Below, in pieces: positions 16,661 through 24,074 of a DNA stretch of 64,000 nt. The stretch is from the NCBI RefSeq assembly GCF_002872075.1, contig NZ_PGGU01000005.1, forward strand, positions 124,001 to 188,000, given 5' to 3'. Each line of letters starts with the position of its first letter. Positions within the stretch are counted from its first letter, which is position 1. Position numbers and translations under genes: made by a program. Source of the DNA: Microbacterium aurantiacum (GTDB lineage: Bacteria; Actinomycetota; Actinomycetes; Actinomycetales; Microbacteriaceae). The notes under the pieces are model-generated. The model was not told where the DNA came from, searched no databases, and was given only the letters and a program-made list of their open reading frames with translations.

Positions 16661-17455
16661 TCAGTGCAGGAGGTTCAGGAAGGCGTCGTGCAGGATGCCG
16701 TTGCTGGCAAGCGTCGAGCGCGCCGAGATCGTCTCGACGCCGTCGAACGAGGTCATCCGGCCACCGGCCTCGCGGACGATGGGGACCGCAGCGGCGATGT
16801 CGTACTCCTTGACGTCGAACTCGGCCACCATGTCGATGCGCCCCTCGGCGAGGAGCATGTACGCGTACACGTCGCCGTAGGCCCGGTCGCGCCAGACGCT
16901 CCCGGCGAGCGTGAGGAGCGCAGGGAGCTGCCCGGCATCGGCCCACTGGGCGATGCTCTGAAAGCTCACGCTCGCCTCGTCCAGGGATGCGACGGACGAG
17001 GATCGGATCCTCCGGGGGCCGGCGTCGGTGGCGGTCCACGCGCCTTGACCGGTCGATGCCCACCAGCGCCGTCCGAATGCGGGCATGCTCACCACTCCGA
17101 TGTGCGGCACTCCGTCCACTGCCAGGGAGATCATCGTTCCCCACAGTGGAACCCCACGCAGGAAGTTCGCCGTTCCGTCGATCGGATCGATGATCCACTG
17201 GCGGTGGCTGTCGCCCTGAGCGCCGAACTCCTCGCCGAAGATCCCATCGTCCGGGCGTTCGGACGCGAGGACGTCACGGATGGCCCGCTCCGTGGCGAGG
17301 TCGGCGTCCGTGACGTGAGAATTGTCGGCTTTCGTCGAGATCTCGAGGTCGGCCGCATCGAAGCGCGGCAGCGACTGCGCGTCGGCGGCGTCCGCCAGGC
17401 GGAGCGCGAGTTCGAGGTCGTCGCGGAGGTCGGCGGCAACGGGGGAGGCGGTCAC
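16661..17455 (-). CDS. hisN: histidinol-phosphatase, inositol-monophosphatase type
   Basis: This 264-residue enzyme of the inositol-monophosphatase superfamily is probably the histidinol-phosphatase HisN used by actinobacteria in place of a PHP-type enzyme. The metal-binding site is shown by GEEFG near residue 73 and IDPIDGTANF near 90, and by the second motif KEYDIAAAVPIV near 215. An inositol or fructose-bisphosphate substrate cannot be excluded. The GTG start at 17455 would be too close to the GAGGAG preceding it for a ribosome site, but a TATCCT box lies exactly six bases upstream, so the gene is likely leaderless. It heads a minus-strand string of four genes. Confidence 0.85.
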   Translation of the reverse strand: MTASPVAADLRDDLELALRLADAADAQSLPRFDAADLEISTKADNSHVTDADLATERAIRDVLASERPDDGIFGEEFGAQGDSHRQWIIDPIDGTANFLRGVPLWGTMISLAVDGVPHIGVVSMPAFGRRWWASTGQGAWTATDAGPRRIRSSSVASLDEASVSFQSIAQWADAGQLPALLTLAGSVWRDRAYGDVYAYMLLAEGRIDMVAEFDVKEYDIAAAVPIVREAGGRMTSFDGVETISARSTLASNGILHDAFLNLLH

Positions 17456-17461
17456 CTCCTC

Positions 17462-17467
17462 AGGATA
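17462..17467 (-). promoter_or_regulatory. -10 box of hisN, leaderless type
   Basis: TATCCT on the minus strand, six bases before GTG 17455. This explains the GAGGAG that touches the start codon. Confidence 0.6.
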
Positions 17468-17527
17468 GCCGTCCCCTTCTGCACCGCTTCGGCGGCTCGG
17501 CCTCGATTTCGCATGGCGTCGATCGAC

Positions 17528-17536
17528 TGGTAATGT
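17528..17536 (+). promoter_or_regulatory. extended -10 promoter of tRNA-Lys
   Basis: TGGTAATGT reads as TGN plus TAATGT, an extended -10. The tRNA begins 31 bases downstream. Confidence 0.5.
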
Positions 17537-17566
17537 AATTCCTCGGCCGGGGTCATCCCGGGCCAC

Positions 17567-17639
17567 GCACCTCTAGCTCAATCGGCAGAGCAACTGACTC
17601 TTAATCAGTGGGTTCTCGGTTCAAGTCCGAGGGGGTGCA
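17567..17639 (+). tRNA. tRNA-Lys (anticodon CTT)
   Basis: The acceptor stem pairs GCACCTC with GGGGTGC, and the anticodon arm is CTGA-CTCTTAA-TCAG with anticodon CTT. The T loop reads TTCAAGT. Discriminator A17639 is followed by CGG, so CCA is added after transcription. Confidence 0.96.
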
Positions 17640-17705
17640 CGGAATCGCCTCGGAGACTCTCGCCAGTCTTCGGGGCTTTTTCATTTCCCGGCCTGAGCGT
17701 CGCGC

Positions 17706-18212
17706 TCAGGCCGCTCGGGTGCTCAGATCGAGGACCCATTCGTTGACGGTGAGCTCCGCGTCGCGGAACACTTCGGTCATGGTTCCCACGTGCGTGAAGC
17801 CGGCCTTCCGGCACACCCCGTTCGACGGTCCGTTCGTCGCAGACGGGAAGGCGGTGAGGAGACGACGCTCGGAGTTGTGCTCGCGCATGACGTCGACGAG
17901 GAGTGCGAGTGCGGAGGATGCCACGCCCTGTCCCTGGGCTTCCGGCAGGACGAACCATCCGGTTTCGAGGACGGCCTCTCCGCGCCAATCGGTCTCCCAG
18001 CAGCCGATCGAGCCCAGCGGCCGATCGCCGTCGACGACCACGAACATCCATGCCTCACCGCCGTCCTGCAAGCGCAGATAGCGCTCATGGCGGGCGATGA
18101 CCTGATCGTCGGTCTCCGGACCGTTGAGATGCGCCGTCATGTCGAGGGTATTGGCCCGGTGCAGGAGGTCGAGGTCGTCGACGCTCCAGCGTCGAAGGGA
18201 CAGTTCGCTCAT
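17706..18212 (-). CDS. GNAT-family N-acetyltransferase, RimJ/RimL-like
   Basis: This 168-residue protein is a GNAT acetyltransferase of the RimJ/RimL group. It starts with SLRRWSVDDLDLLHRAN, the typical helix alpha-1 region. The acetyl-CoA loop is AQGQGVASSAL near residue 93, and the C-terminal block is CRKAGFTHVGTMTE. Such enzymes acetylate protein N-termini or small amines; this one's target is unknown. I used the ATG at 18212; an open frame to 18266 adds residues that do not fit the family. It converges on tRNA-Lys with 66 bases between. Confidence 0.8.
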   Translation of the reverse strand: MSELSLRRWSVDDLDLLHRANTLDMTAHLNGPETDDQVIARHERYLRLQDGGEAWMFVVVDGDRPLGSIGCWETDWRGEAVLETGWFVLPEAQGQGVASSALALLVDVMREHNSERRLLTAFPSATNGPSNGVCRKAGFTHVGTMTEVFRDAELTVNEWVLDLSTRAA

Positions 18213-18283
18213 GACCTCAGGATGACAGGCACCACCGACGCGGTGCGGTACCGTGAGCGTCGACACGAGGGGTGGGGCGGACG

Positions 18284-18694
18284 ATGAGAAGAAGGACCCG
18301 TACGGTGATGGCCGTGGTGGTGGCGACCATCATGGGGCTCGGGATCGCGGGATGCGCCGGAGCAGCCGAGAAGACCGTCGAGCACACGGCAGACTCCGTG
18401 ACGCTCGCCCCGGGGGAGACGCTCGTCGTCGACTTCGGGGAGATCAACCCCTCAGTGGGAGACGCCTGGGTGATCACGCAGGAGCCGGATGCGGCCGTGC
18501 TCGGTCCCGGCGAAGAGGAGACCCGCTACACCGGCGAGGAAGGGATGACCGGCGCGCCGAGCGAGCTGTCCTACCGTTTCGCTCCGGTGGGAACGGGCAC
18601 CACGGTCATCGAATTCGAGTATCAGTTCCGCGGGGAAGTGCCCGAGGATCTCGACGATCAGAAGACGGCGAAGATCGAGGTCACGGTCAGATGA
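18284..18694 (+). CDS. lipoprotein, possible chagasin-like (I42) protease-inhibitor domain
   Basis: This 136-residue lipoprotein has a signal peptide ending in the lipobox GIAGC near residue 24. The mature part shows a chagasin-like arrangement: an NPSVGDAW segment near residue 56 at the position of the NPTTGYxW loop, a Gly-rich region (GEEGMTG), and a C-terminal VGTGTTVIEFEYQFRG strand pair. Chagasin-family (MEROPS I42) proteins block papain-like cysteine proteases. The central GxGG element is not clearly present, so this assignment is moderate. ATG 18284 is preferred to GTG 18272. It stands alone, converging on the IclR gene. Confidence 0.65.
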   Translation: MRRRTRTVMAVVVATIMGLGIAGCAGAAEKTVEHTADSVTLAPGETLVVDFGEINPSVGDAWVITQEPDAAVLGPGEEETRYTGEEGMTGAPSELSYRFAPVGTGTTVIEFEYQFRGEVPEDLDDQKTAKIEVTVR

Positions 18695-18704
18695 CCTGAA
18701 CCGG

Positions 18705-19493
18705 TCAGCGCCGCGCGCCGGCGATGCGGGCGGAGAGCTGATGCGCGTGCGCGAGGAGGGTCCGTCCGAGGTCGGCGATGCGATCGGGGCCGAAGCGGAA
18801 CTCGACGCCGGTGAGGCTCAGTGCCCACTCGGGGCGGCCGGCGCGGTCGAACACGGCGGCGCCGATGCCCCAGCTGCCCTCGACGATGAGGCCCGGGTTG
18901 ATGGCATAGCCGCGCTCCTTCGTCTCGGCAAGGCGCGCACGCAGCGGCTTCTGGCCGTGCGGACGGCCCCACTGCGATGCCAGATCCGGATGACGTTCCA
19001 GATATGCATCCACATCGTGGTCAGGGAGGAACGCGAGGATCGCGAGGCCGGCACTCGCCACGCCGAGCGGGAACCGCACCCCCTCGCTGAGCACGAAGGA
19101 GCGGATCGGGAACGATCCCTCCTCGCGCAGCAGGCAGACGGTCTCGTCCGCCCGTCGCACCGAGAGGAATGCGCTCTCCTCGGTCTTCACGGCCAAGGAG
19201 CGTACGATGTCCCTCGCCTGCGCGGTCACGTCGTAACGCGCCGCGGCCACCGAGCCCATCAGGAACAGCTCCGGCCCCGGCATCCAGCGCGCGGTCGTGT
19301 CGTCCCGGTCGACGAGTCCTTCCGCGCGGAGGGCGGAGAGCAGGCGGTGCACGGTGGACCGCGAGAGGTCCGCCGTCCGGGCGAGATCCTGCAGCGGAGC
19401 TCCGTCCGCGCCGCTCGAGGTCACCAGGCGCAGCAGCAGCGCCGCGCGCGCGATCGCCTGAGCGCCGGGGATCGTTCTCGAAGGGTGTTCCAT
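18705..19493 (-). CDS. IclR-family transcriptional regulator
   Basis: This 262-residue regulator has the IclR layout. An N-terminal winged HTH (residues about 15-75) includes DLARTADLSRSTVHRLLSAL, and a C-terminal effector-binding domain (residues about 80-255) has the FPLGVASAGLAILAFL loop and ERGYAINPGLIVEGSWGIGA. IclR relatives such as PcaR or PcaU control aromatic and acyl degradation operons by binding a pathway metabolite. It diverges from the CoA-transferase/thiolase operon, a standard arrangement for a local regulator. A TAGCGT box seven bases before the ATG suggests a leaderless transcript. Confidence 0.88.
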   Translation of the reverse strand: MEHPSRTIPGAQAIARAALLLRLVTSSGADGAPLQDLARTADLSRSTVHRLLSALRAEGLVDRDDTTARWMPGPELFLMGSVAAARYDVTAQARDIVRSLAVKTEESAFLSVRRADETVCLLREEGSFPIRSFVLSEGVRFPLGVASAGLAILAFLPDHDVDAYLERHPDLASQWGRPHGQKPLRARLAETKERGYAINPGLIVEGSWGIGAAVFDRAGRPEWALSLTGVEFRFGPDRIADLGRTLLAHAHQLSARIAGARR

Positions 19494-19501
19494 AATGTGG
19501 A
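19489..19501. promoter_or_regulatory. short palindrome over the IclR start codon (possible operator)
   Basis: TCCA and TGGA arms flank TAATG. The site covers the start codon and the spacer before the TAGCGT box, consistent with autorepression. The arms are only four bases each. Confidence 0.3.
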
Positions 19502-19506
19502 CGCTA
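19501..19506 (-). promoter_or_regulatory. -10 box of the IclR gene, leaderless type
   Basis: TAGCGT on the minus strand, seven bases before the ATG at 19493. Confidence 0.55.
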
Positions 19507-19597
19507 TCTCCGACACTGACCACATCGCAAGAAGCGGCTTCCTTCACGCGGCCAGGAGGCGGATGCTGGAGTCAGGACACGATGCGAAGGAGTACGC

Positions 19598-20386
19598 GTG
19601 ATCGACAAGCAATGGGGGTCAGCGACGGAGGCCGTCGCCGACATACCGGACGGTGCATCGCTGGCAGTCGGCGGATTCGGGCTCTCCGGCAATCCGATCG
19701 CACTCATCGAGGCGCTTCTCGCGCAGGGGACATCGGACCTCAGCGTCGTCAGCAACAACTGCGGCGTCGACGACTGGGGACTCGGAGTGCTGCTCGCAGC
19801 GCGCCGCATCCGCAAGATGACCTCGTCGTACGTGGGTGAGAACAAGGAGTTCGAGCGTCAGTTCCTCACCGGCGAACTCGAGCTCGAGCTGACGCCGCAG
19901 GGGACTCTCGCCGAGAAACTGCGTGCCGGCGGGTCGGGTATCGCCGCGTTCTTCACGCAGACCGGCGTCGGCACTCAGGTCGCCGAGGGCGGCCTGCCTC
20001 AGCGGTACAACTCCGACGGCACCGTCGCCGTCGCTTCGCCGGCCAAGGACGTGCGCACCTTCGATGTGCGGGGCGAGCCACGCGAGTTCGTGCTCGAGGA
20101 CGCGATCACCACCGACTTCTCGCTCGTGCACGCTCTCGCCGGCGACCGTCACGGCAACCTCGTCTTCAACAAGGCCGCTCGGAACTTCAATCCGCTGGCG
20201 GCGATGGCCGGGCGCGTGTGCATCGCCCAGGTCGAGCGGCTGGTGGAGCCGGGCGAGCTCGATCCCGATCGCGTCCACCTTCCCGGGGTGTTCGTGCACC
20301 GCATCGTCGAGGTCGGCCCCGACATCCCCAAGCGCATCGAACGACGCACCGTCTCGGCCGGATCACTCCCGGCGGAAGGAGCCTGA
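19598..20386 (+). CDS. 3-oxoacid CoA-transferase subunit A
   Basis: This 262-residue protein is subunit A of a 3-oxoacid (3-oxoadipate or acetoacetate) CoA-transferase. The conserved subunit-A sequence [15 protein letters not shown] lies near residue 48, followed by [14 protein letters not shown] and [17 protein letters not shown]. It is the same family as ScoA and PcaI, so the substrate, acetoacetate or 3-oxoadipate, cannot be fixed. The GTG follows GAAGGAG by 5 bases. It forms an operon with subunit B (1-base gap) and a thiolase (4-base overlap). The thiolase gives the pathway: 3-oxoacyl-CoA made here is then cleaved. Confidence 0.88.
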   Translation: MIDKQWGSATEAVADIPDGASLAVGGFGLSGNPIALIEALLAQGTSDLSVVSNNCGVDDWGLGVLLAARRIRKMTSSYVGENKEFERQFLTGELELELTPQGTLAEKLRAGGSGIAAFFTQTGVGTQVAEGGLPQRYNSDGTVAVASPAKDVRTFDVRGEPREFVLEDAITTDFSLVHALAGDRHGNLVFNKAARNFNPLAAMAGRVCIAQVERLVEPGELDPDRVHLPGVFVHRIVEVGPDIPKRIERRTVSAGSLPAEGA

Positions 20387-20387
20387 G

Positions 20388-21041
20388 ATGGCACTCACCC
20401 GAGACCAGATGGCGGCCAGGGCTGCCGCCGAACTGCAGGACGGCGCGTACGTGAACCTCGGTATCGGTCTGCCGACGCTCGTGCCGAACCACGTGCCGGA
20501 GGGCGTCACCGTCGTGCTGCAGTCCGAGAACGGCATCCTCGGCGTGGGCCCGTATCCGCGGGAGGATGCCGTCGACCCCGACCTCATCAACGCCGGGAAG
20601 GAGACCGTCACGGTGCTCGCCGGTTCTGCGTTCTTCGATTCTGCGACGAGCTTCGGCATGATCCGCGGCGGCAAGATCGACGCGGCGATCCTCGGCGCGA
20701 TGCAGGTGTCAGCGGCCGGAGACCTCGCGAACTGGATGATCCCGGGGAAGATGGTCAAGGGACCGGGCGGCGCGATGGACCTCGTGCACGGAGCGGCCCG
20801 GGTCATCGTGCTGATGGAGCATGTCGCGAAGGACGGGTCCGCGAAGATCGTCGACGAGTGCTCGTTGCCGTTGACCGGTCGCGGCGTCGTGGACCGGATC
20901 ATCACCGATCTGGCCGTCATCGACGTGACGCCGGCCGGGCTCGTCCTGGTCGAGACGGCACCCGGCGTGACCGTCGACGACGTCACCGCCGCGACCGAGC
21001 CCGAGCTCATCGTGGCCGAAGCGCTGAAGGAGCGATCATGA
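20388..21041 (+). CDS. 3-oxoacid CoA-transferase subunit B
   Basis: This 217-residue subunit B carries the catalytic glutamate of the CoA-transferase, seen in the motif [10 protein letters not shown] near residue 45. The oxyanion-stabilising GIGLPT lies upstream, and the region [13 protein letters not shown] follows. It begins at an ATG one base after the previous stop, with GGAAGGA upstream. The end overlaps the thiolase by four bases (ATGA). Together with subunit A this makes a heteromeric ScoAB or PcaIJ-type enzyme that activates a 3-oxoacid with succinyl-CoA. Confidence 0.88.
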   Translation: MALTRDQMAARAAAELQDGAYVNLGIGLPTLVPNHVPEGVTVVLQSENGILGVGPYPREDAVDPDLINAGKETVTVLAGSAFFDSATSFGMIRGGKIDAAILGAMQVSAAGDLANWMIPGKMVKGPGGAMDLVHGAARVIVLMEHVAKDGSAKIVDECSLPLTGRGVVDRIITDLAVIDVTPAGLVLVETAPGVTVDDVTAATEPELIVAEALKERS

Positions 21042-22222
21042 GTGAGAAGGAAATCGTCATCGTCGCGGCGGCTCGCACGCCGCAGGGACGTCTGAAGGGG
21101 CAGCTGGCCTCCTTCACCGCGCCGCAGCTGGGGTCCTTCGCGATCAGCGGCGCGCTGGAGCGGGCATCCATCGACCCTGCCGCGGTCGACGCGGTCATCG
21201 TCGGGCAGGTGCTCGCAGCGGGCTCAGGGCAGAACGCCGCACGCCAGGCTGCCATCGGCGCCGGCATCGGGTGGGAGGTCCCGGCGCACTCGGTGAACAA
21301 GGTGTGCCTGTCGGGGCTCACCGCGATCATCGATGCGGCGCGGATGATCCGCGTCGGCGATGCCGAGGTGGTCGTCGCCGCCGGAATGGAGTCCATGACG
21401 AGGGCGCCGCACCTGCTGATGGGTTCCCGCGACGGATGGACCTACGGCAGTGTCGAGGTTCTCGACCATATGGCCTTCGACGGACTCACCGACGCGTACG
21501 ACCGCGAGAGCATGGGGGCCTCCACGGAACGGCACAATGCCCGCTACGAGCTCACCCGGGAGGCGCAGGATGCCGTCGCGGCGCTGTCGCACCAGCGCGC
21601 GGCCGCGGCTCAGGAGGCCGGTGTCTTCGCAGATGAGATCGTCGAGATCTCCGTTCCGCAACGGCGCGGCGAACCGGTTCTCGTGACGAAGGACGAGGGC
21701 ATCCGCCCGGACACGACCGTCGAATCGCTCGCCGGACTGCGAGCGGCGTTCGCCGAGGGCGGTTCGATCACCGCGGGGAACTCCTCGCAGATCTCCGACG
21801 GCGCATCCGCCGTCGTCGTCACCTCCCGATCCCACGCGGATGCGCAGGGCTGGGCGGTTCTGGCGACGGTGGGTGCGAGCGGCCAGACCGCCGGCCCGGA
21901 CAACTCGCTGCAGGCGCAGCCGGCGCGCGCGATCGAGCGGGCCTGCGAGAAACAGGGGATCACGCCGCATGATCTCGACATCGTCGAGATCAACGAGGCG
22001 TTCGGCGCGGTCGTCGCGCGATCGCAGACCGAGCTGGGACTGACCGGGGATGTGGTGAACATCCACGGTGGCGGCATCGCGATCGGGCATCCGATCGGCG
22101 CATCCGGGAACCGGCTCGTCGTGCACATCGTGCATGAACTGTCGCGCCGGGGGAGCGGCATCGCCGCGGTCGGCCTCTGCGGCGGCGGCGGTCAGGGCGA
22201 GGCGCTGATCCTCACGCGCTGA
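21038..22222 (+). CDS. acetyl-CoA acyltransferase (thiolase family)
   Basis: This 394-residue thiolase has the three catalytic landmarks of the family. The nucleophilic cysteine is in VNKVCLSGL near residue 90. The [10 protein letters not shown] motif with the catalytic histidine is near residue 350. The second cysteine is in [11 protein letters not shown] near 382. It could be acetyl-CoA acetyltransferase or 3-oxoadipyl-CoA thiolase (PcaF); operon partners fit either. The ATG overlaps the previous stop by four bases. It is the last of three genes in the CoA-transferase operon controlled, by inference, by the divergent IclR protein. Confidence 0.9.
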   Translation: MSEKEIVIVAAARTPQGRLKGQLASFTAPQLGSFAISGALERASIDPAAVDAVIVGQVLAAGSGQNAARQAAIGAGIGWEVPAHSVNKVCLSGLTAIIDAARMIRVGDAEVVVAAGMESMTRAPHLLMGSRDGWTYGSVEVLDHMAFDGLTDAYDRESMGASTERHNARYELTREAQDAVAALSHQRAAAAQEAGVFADEIVEISVPQRRGEPVLVTKDEGIRPDTTVESLAGLRAAFAEGGSITAGNSSQISDGASAVVVTSRSHADAQGWAVLATVGASGQTAGPDNSLQAQPARAIERACEKQGITPHDLDIVEINEAFGAVVARSQTELGLTGDVVNIHGGGIAIGHPIGASGNRLVVHIVHELSRRGSGIAAVGLCGGGGQGEALILTR

Positions 22223-22228
22223 GGATGG

Positions 22229-22528
22229 TCAGCGGCGCCGATCCTTCGCGTGGCCCTGCGCGTCGGCCAGCGCCTTCTGCGACCGGAACTGCAGTCGCTG
22301 CGCCTTTCTCGACTTCTTCACGGACTGCGGGGAATCGGCGTCGACGAGCACACCGCGCCGCTCGCGATTCATGTCGACCACTGCTCCGACCGCGAGTGCC
22401 ATGGTGATGCCCCAGCTCACCCAGGACAGTGCAGCCCGCCACGTGATGGGTTCCTGGCGCGTCCCGCGCAGGAGGGAGATTCCCGCCGAGATCGCCGCGA
22501 CGAGTCCGGTGCTGAAGAGGTAGCGCAT
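22229..22528 (-). CDS. hypothetical small membrane protein
   Basis: This 99-residue protein has two membrane segments: YLFSTGLVAAISAGISLL at the N-terminus and AALSWVSWGITMALAVGAVV near residue 33. The remainder is a basic cytoplasmic tail (KKSRKAQRLQFRSQKAL). I do not recognise a family. The ATG at 22528 lies six bases after a TAGCGT box, so it is likely leaderless. It converges on the thiolase gene, with a six-base gap, and diverges from the MFS gene. Confidence 0.65.
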   Translation of the reverse strand: MRYLFSTGLVAAISAGISLLRGTRQEPITWRAALSWVSWGITMALAVGAVVDMNRERRGVLVDADSPQSVKKSRKAQRLQFRSQKALADAQGHAKDRRR

Positions 22529-22534
22529 GCCCCT

Positions 22535-22540
22535 ACGCTA
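22535..22540 (-). promoter_or_regulatory. -10 box of small membrane protein gene, leaderless type
   Basis: TAGCGT on the minus strand, six bases before the ATG at 22528. Confidence 0.55.
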
Positions 22541-22640
22541 CCCGGCGGTGCCCTTGGCGGCACCGAGCCTTGACAACCCGTCTCGGATCCGGTCCGGTGC
22601 GTGAGTCGGGGCTCCCAGCCGGGTGACCGCAGAGCCGGGG

Positions 22641-22754
22641 TAGAATGGATTCGCCGCAGTTCGACCGCGGCCGCACACCGTGTAACTACCGGCCGTCGGC
22701 ATTCCGGCGGACAGCGGCGGCACCCGATCACCGCGTCGTCGACGCGCGAGAGCC
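22641..22754 (+). promoter_or_regulatory. promoter and possible structured leader of the MFS gene
   Basis: A TAGAAT -10 box (22641-22646) lies about 100 bases before the MFS start, leaving an unusually long GC-rich leader. The leader can fold: CCGC with GCGG around nine bases, and CCGTCG with CGGCGG around six. No Shine-Dalgarno is clear before the ATG. Control by RNA structure is possible but not shown. Confidence 0.35.
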
Positions 22755-24002
22755 ATGTCACAGACATACACCGCACCCCAGCCGAGCCTTCTGAAGCTGG
22801 CGGGCGTCCCGTACTTCCTCATCGCCTTCATCGCGCGGCTTCCCTTCGCGATGATGGTCGTCGGCGTGCTCACGGTCGTCGTCGCCGCCCGCGGCTCGAT
22901 CTCCCTCGGCGGACTCACCTCGGCGGCCGTCGGGCTCGGCACGGCCTGCTTCGGGCCCTTCCTCGGAGCGGCGGCCGACCGATTCGGGCAGCGCGTCGTC
23001 CTGCTCGTCCTCGCCGTCTCGAACGGCGCGATGCTGGTGGTGTTCACCGTCACCGTGTACGGCTCCGCCGCCGATGCCCTGGTACTGCTCACCGCCGTCG
23101 GGATCGGCGCCACCGCACCGCAGGTCGCGCCGATGTCGCGTTCCCGGCTGGTCACGATCATCGCCGACCGGATGCCGGAGGCCCAGCGCGCGCGCACGCT
23201 GTCCGGGACCATGGCTTACGAATCGGCCGCCGATGAGACGGTGTTCGTGTTCGGGCCGTTCCTCGTCGGCGTGCTCGCGTCGGCGATCGCGCCGTCGGCG
23301 CCGCTGATCGGAGCGGCCGCCCTCACGGTTCTCTTCGTCGGCGCGTTCGCGCTGCATCCGAGCGGCCGCGACATCTCACTGCAGCGGGACACGTCCGGCA
23401 GAGCACCGTCCGCCGTCGCTGAACTGTTCCGGCCGCAACTGCTCGTGGTGGTGCTCGGGATCCTCGGCGTCGGGCTCTTCTTCGGCGCGATGCTCACCTC
23501 GCTCACGTCGTTCATGGCAGACCGGGGCGCTCCCGAGCAGGCAGGCCTCCTGTACGGCGTGATGGGCATCGGATCCGCCGTGCTCGCGCTGGGTGTCGCG
23601 TGGCTCCCTCCGTCGTTCTCCCTGCGTGCACGCTGGCTCGTGTTCTCCGGCATCCTGCTGGCGGGTTCGCTGCTGCTCGGCGCGGTCAGCTCGCCGGGGA
23701 TGATGATGCTCGCCCTCGGGATCATGGGTATCGGCATCGGGCCGACGCTCGTCACCCAGTACAGCTTCGGAGCGGCACGCAGTCCGCTGGGGCGCTCGAC
23801 GACGGTGATGACGATGCTCGGCTCGGGAGTGATCGTCGGACAGTCCATCGGGGCCGCCCTCACCGGTGAGCTCGCGGAGAGCGTCGGCACGGGGCCCGCC
23901 CTGATGCTGCCGGTGGTCGCGGCGACCATCGTCTTCGCCCCGGGGCTCGCGAACTGGTTCCTCAGCCGCACGCGGCCGCGCTCAGTGCGCGTCCCGGTAT
24001 GA
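22755..24002 (+). CDS. MFS transporter
   Basis: This 415-residue transporter of the major facilitator superfamily has about 12 predicted membrane segments, the first being LAGVPYFLIAFIARLPFAMM. A Gly-rich A-motif-like loop (GAAADRFGQRVVLL) follows the second helix. The family is often involved in efflux of drugs or metabolites. I cannot name the substrate. A C-terminal Arg-rich tail (SRTRPRSVRVPV) is cytoplasmic. The start ATG has no strong ribosome site; the long structured leader upstream may matter for expression. It is not obviously in an operon with its neighbours. Confidence 0.82.
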   Translation: MSQTYTAPQPSLLKLAGVPYFLIAFIARLPFAMMVVGVLTVVVAARGSISLGGLTSAAVGLGTACFGPFLGAAADRFGQRVVLLVLAVSNGAMLVVFTVTVYGSAADALVLLTAVGIGATAPQVAPMSRSRLVTIIADRMPEAQRARTLSGTMAYESAADETVFVFGPFLVGVLASAIAPSAPLIGAAALTVLFVGAFALHPSGRDISLQRDTSGRAPSAVAELFRPQLLVVVLGILGVGLFFGAMLTSLTSFMADRGAPEQAGLLYGVMGIGSAVLALGVAWLPPSFSLRARWLVFSGILLAGSLLLGAVSSPGMMMLALGIMGIGIGPTLVTQYSFGAARSPLGRSTTVMTMLGSGVIVGQSIGAALTGELAESVGTGPALMLPVVAATIVFAPGLANWFLSRTRPRSVRVPV

Positions 24003-24074
24003 CCCCGGTGCACGCGAAGCCCTGTGACATCGATAGCCTGGGGAGCACCGAACCGCAGGCGTGAGGAGTCATCA

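Noticed and set aside
17641..17690. Terminator after tRNA-Lys
   Set aside because: The T run is present but I could not find a convincing stem before it.
22570..22575. TTGACA as a -35 box
   Set aside because: No -10 box is found 16-18 bases downstream, and the TAGAAT at 22641 is too far away.
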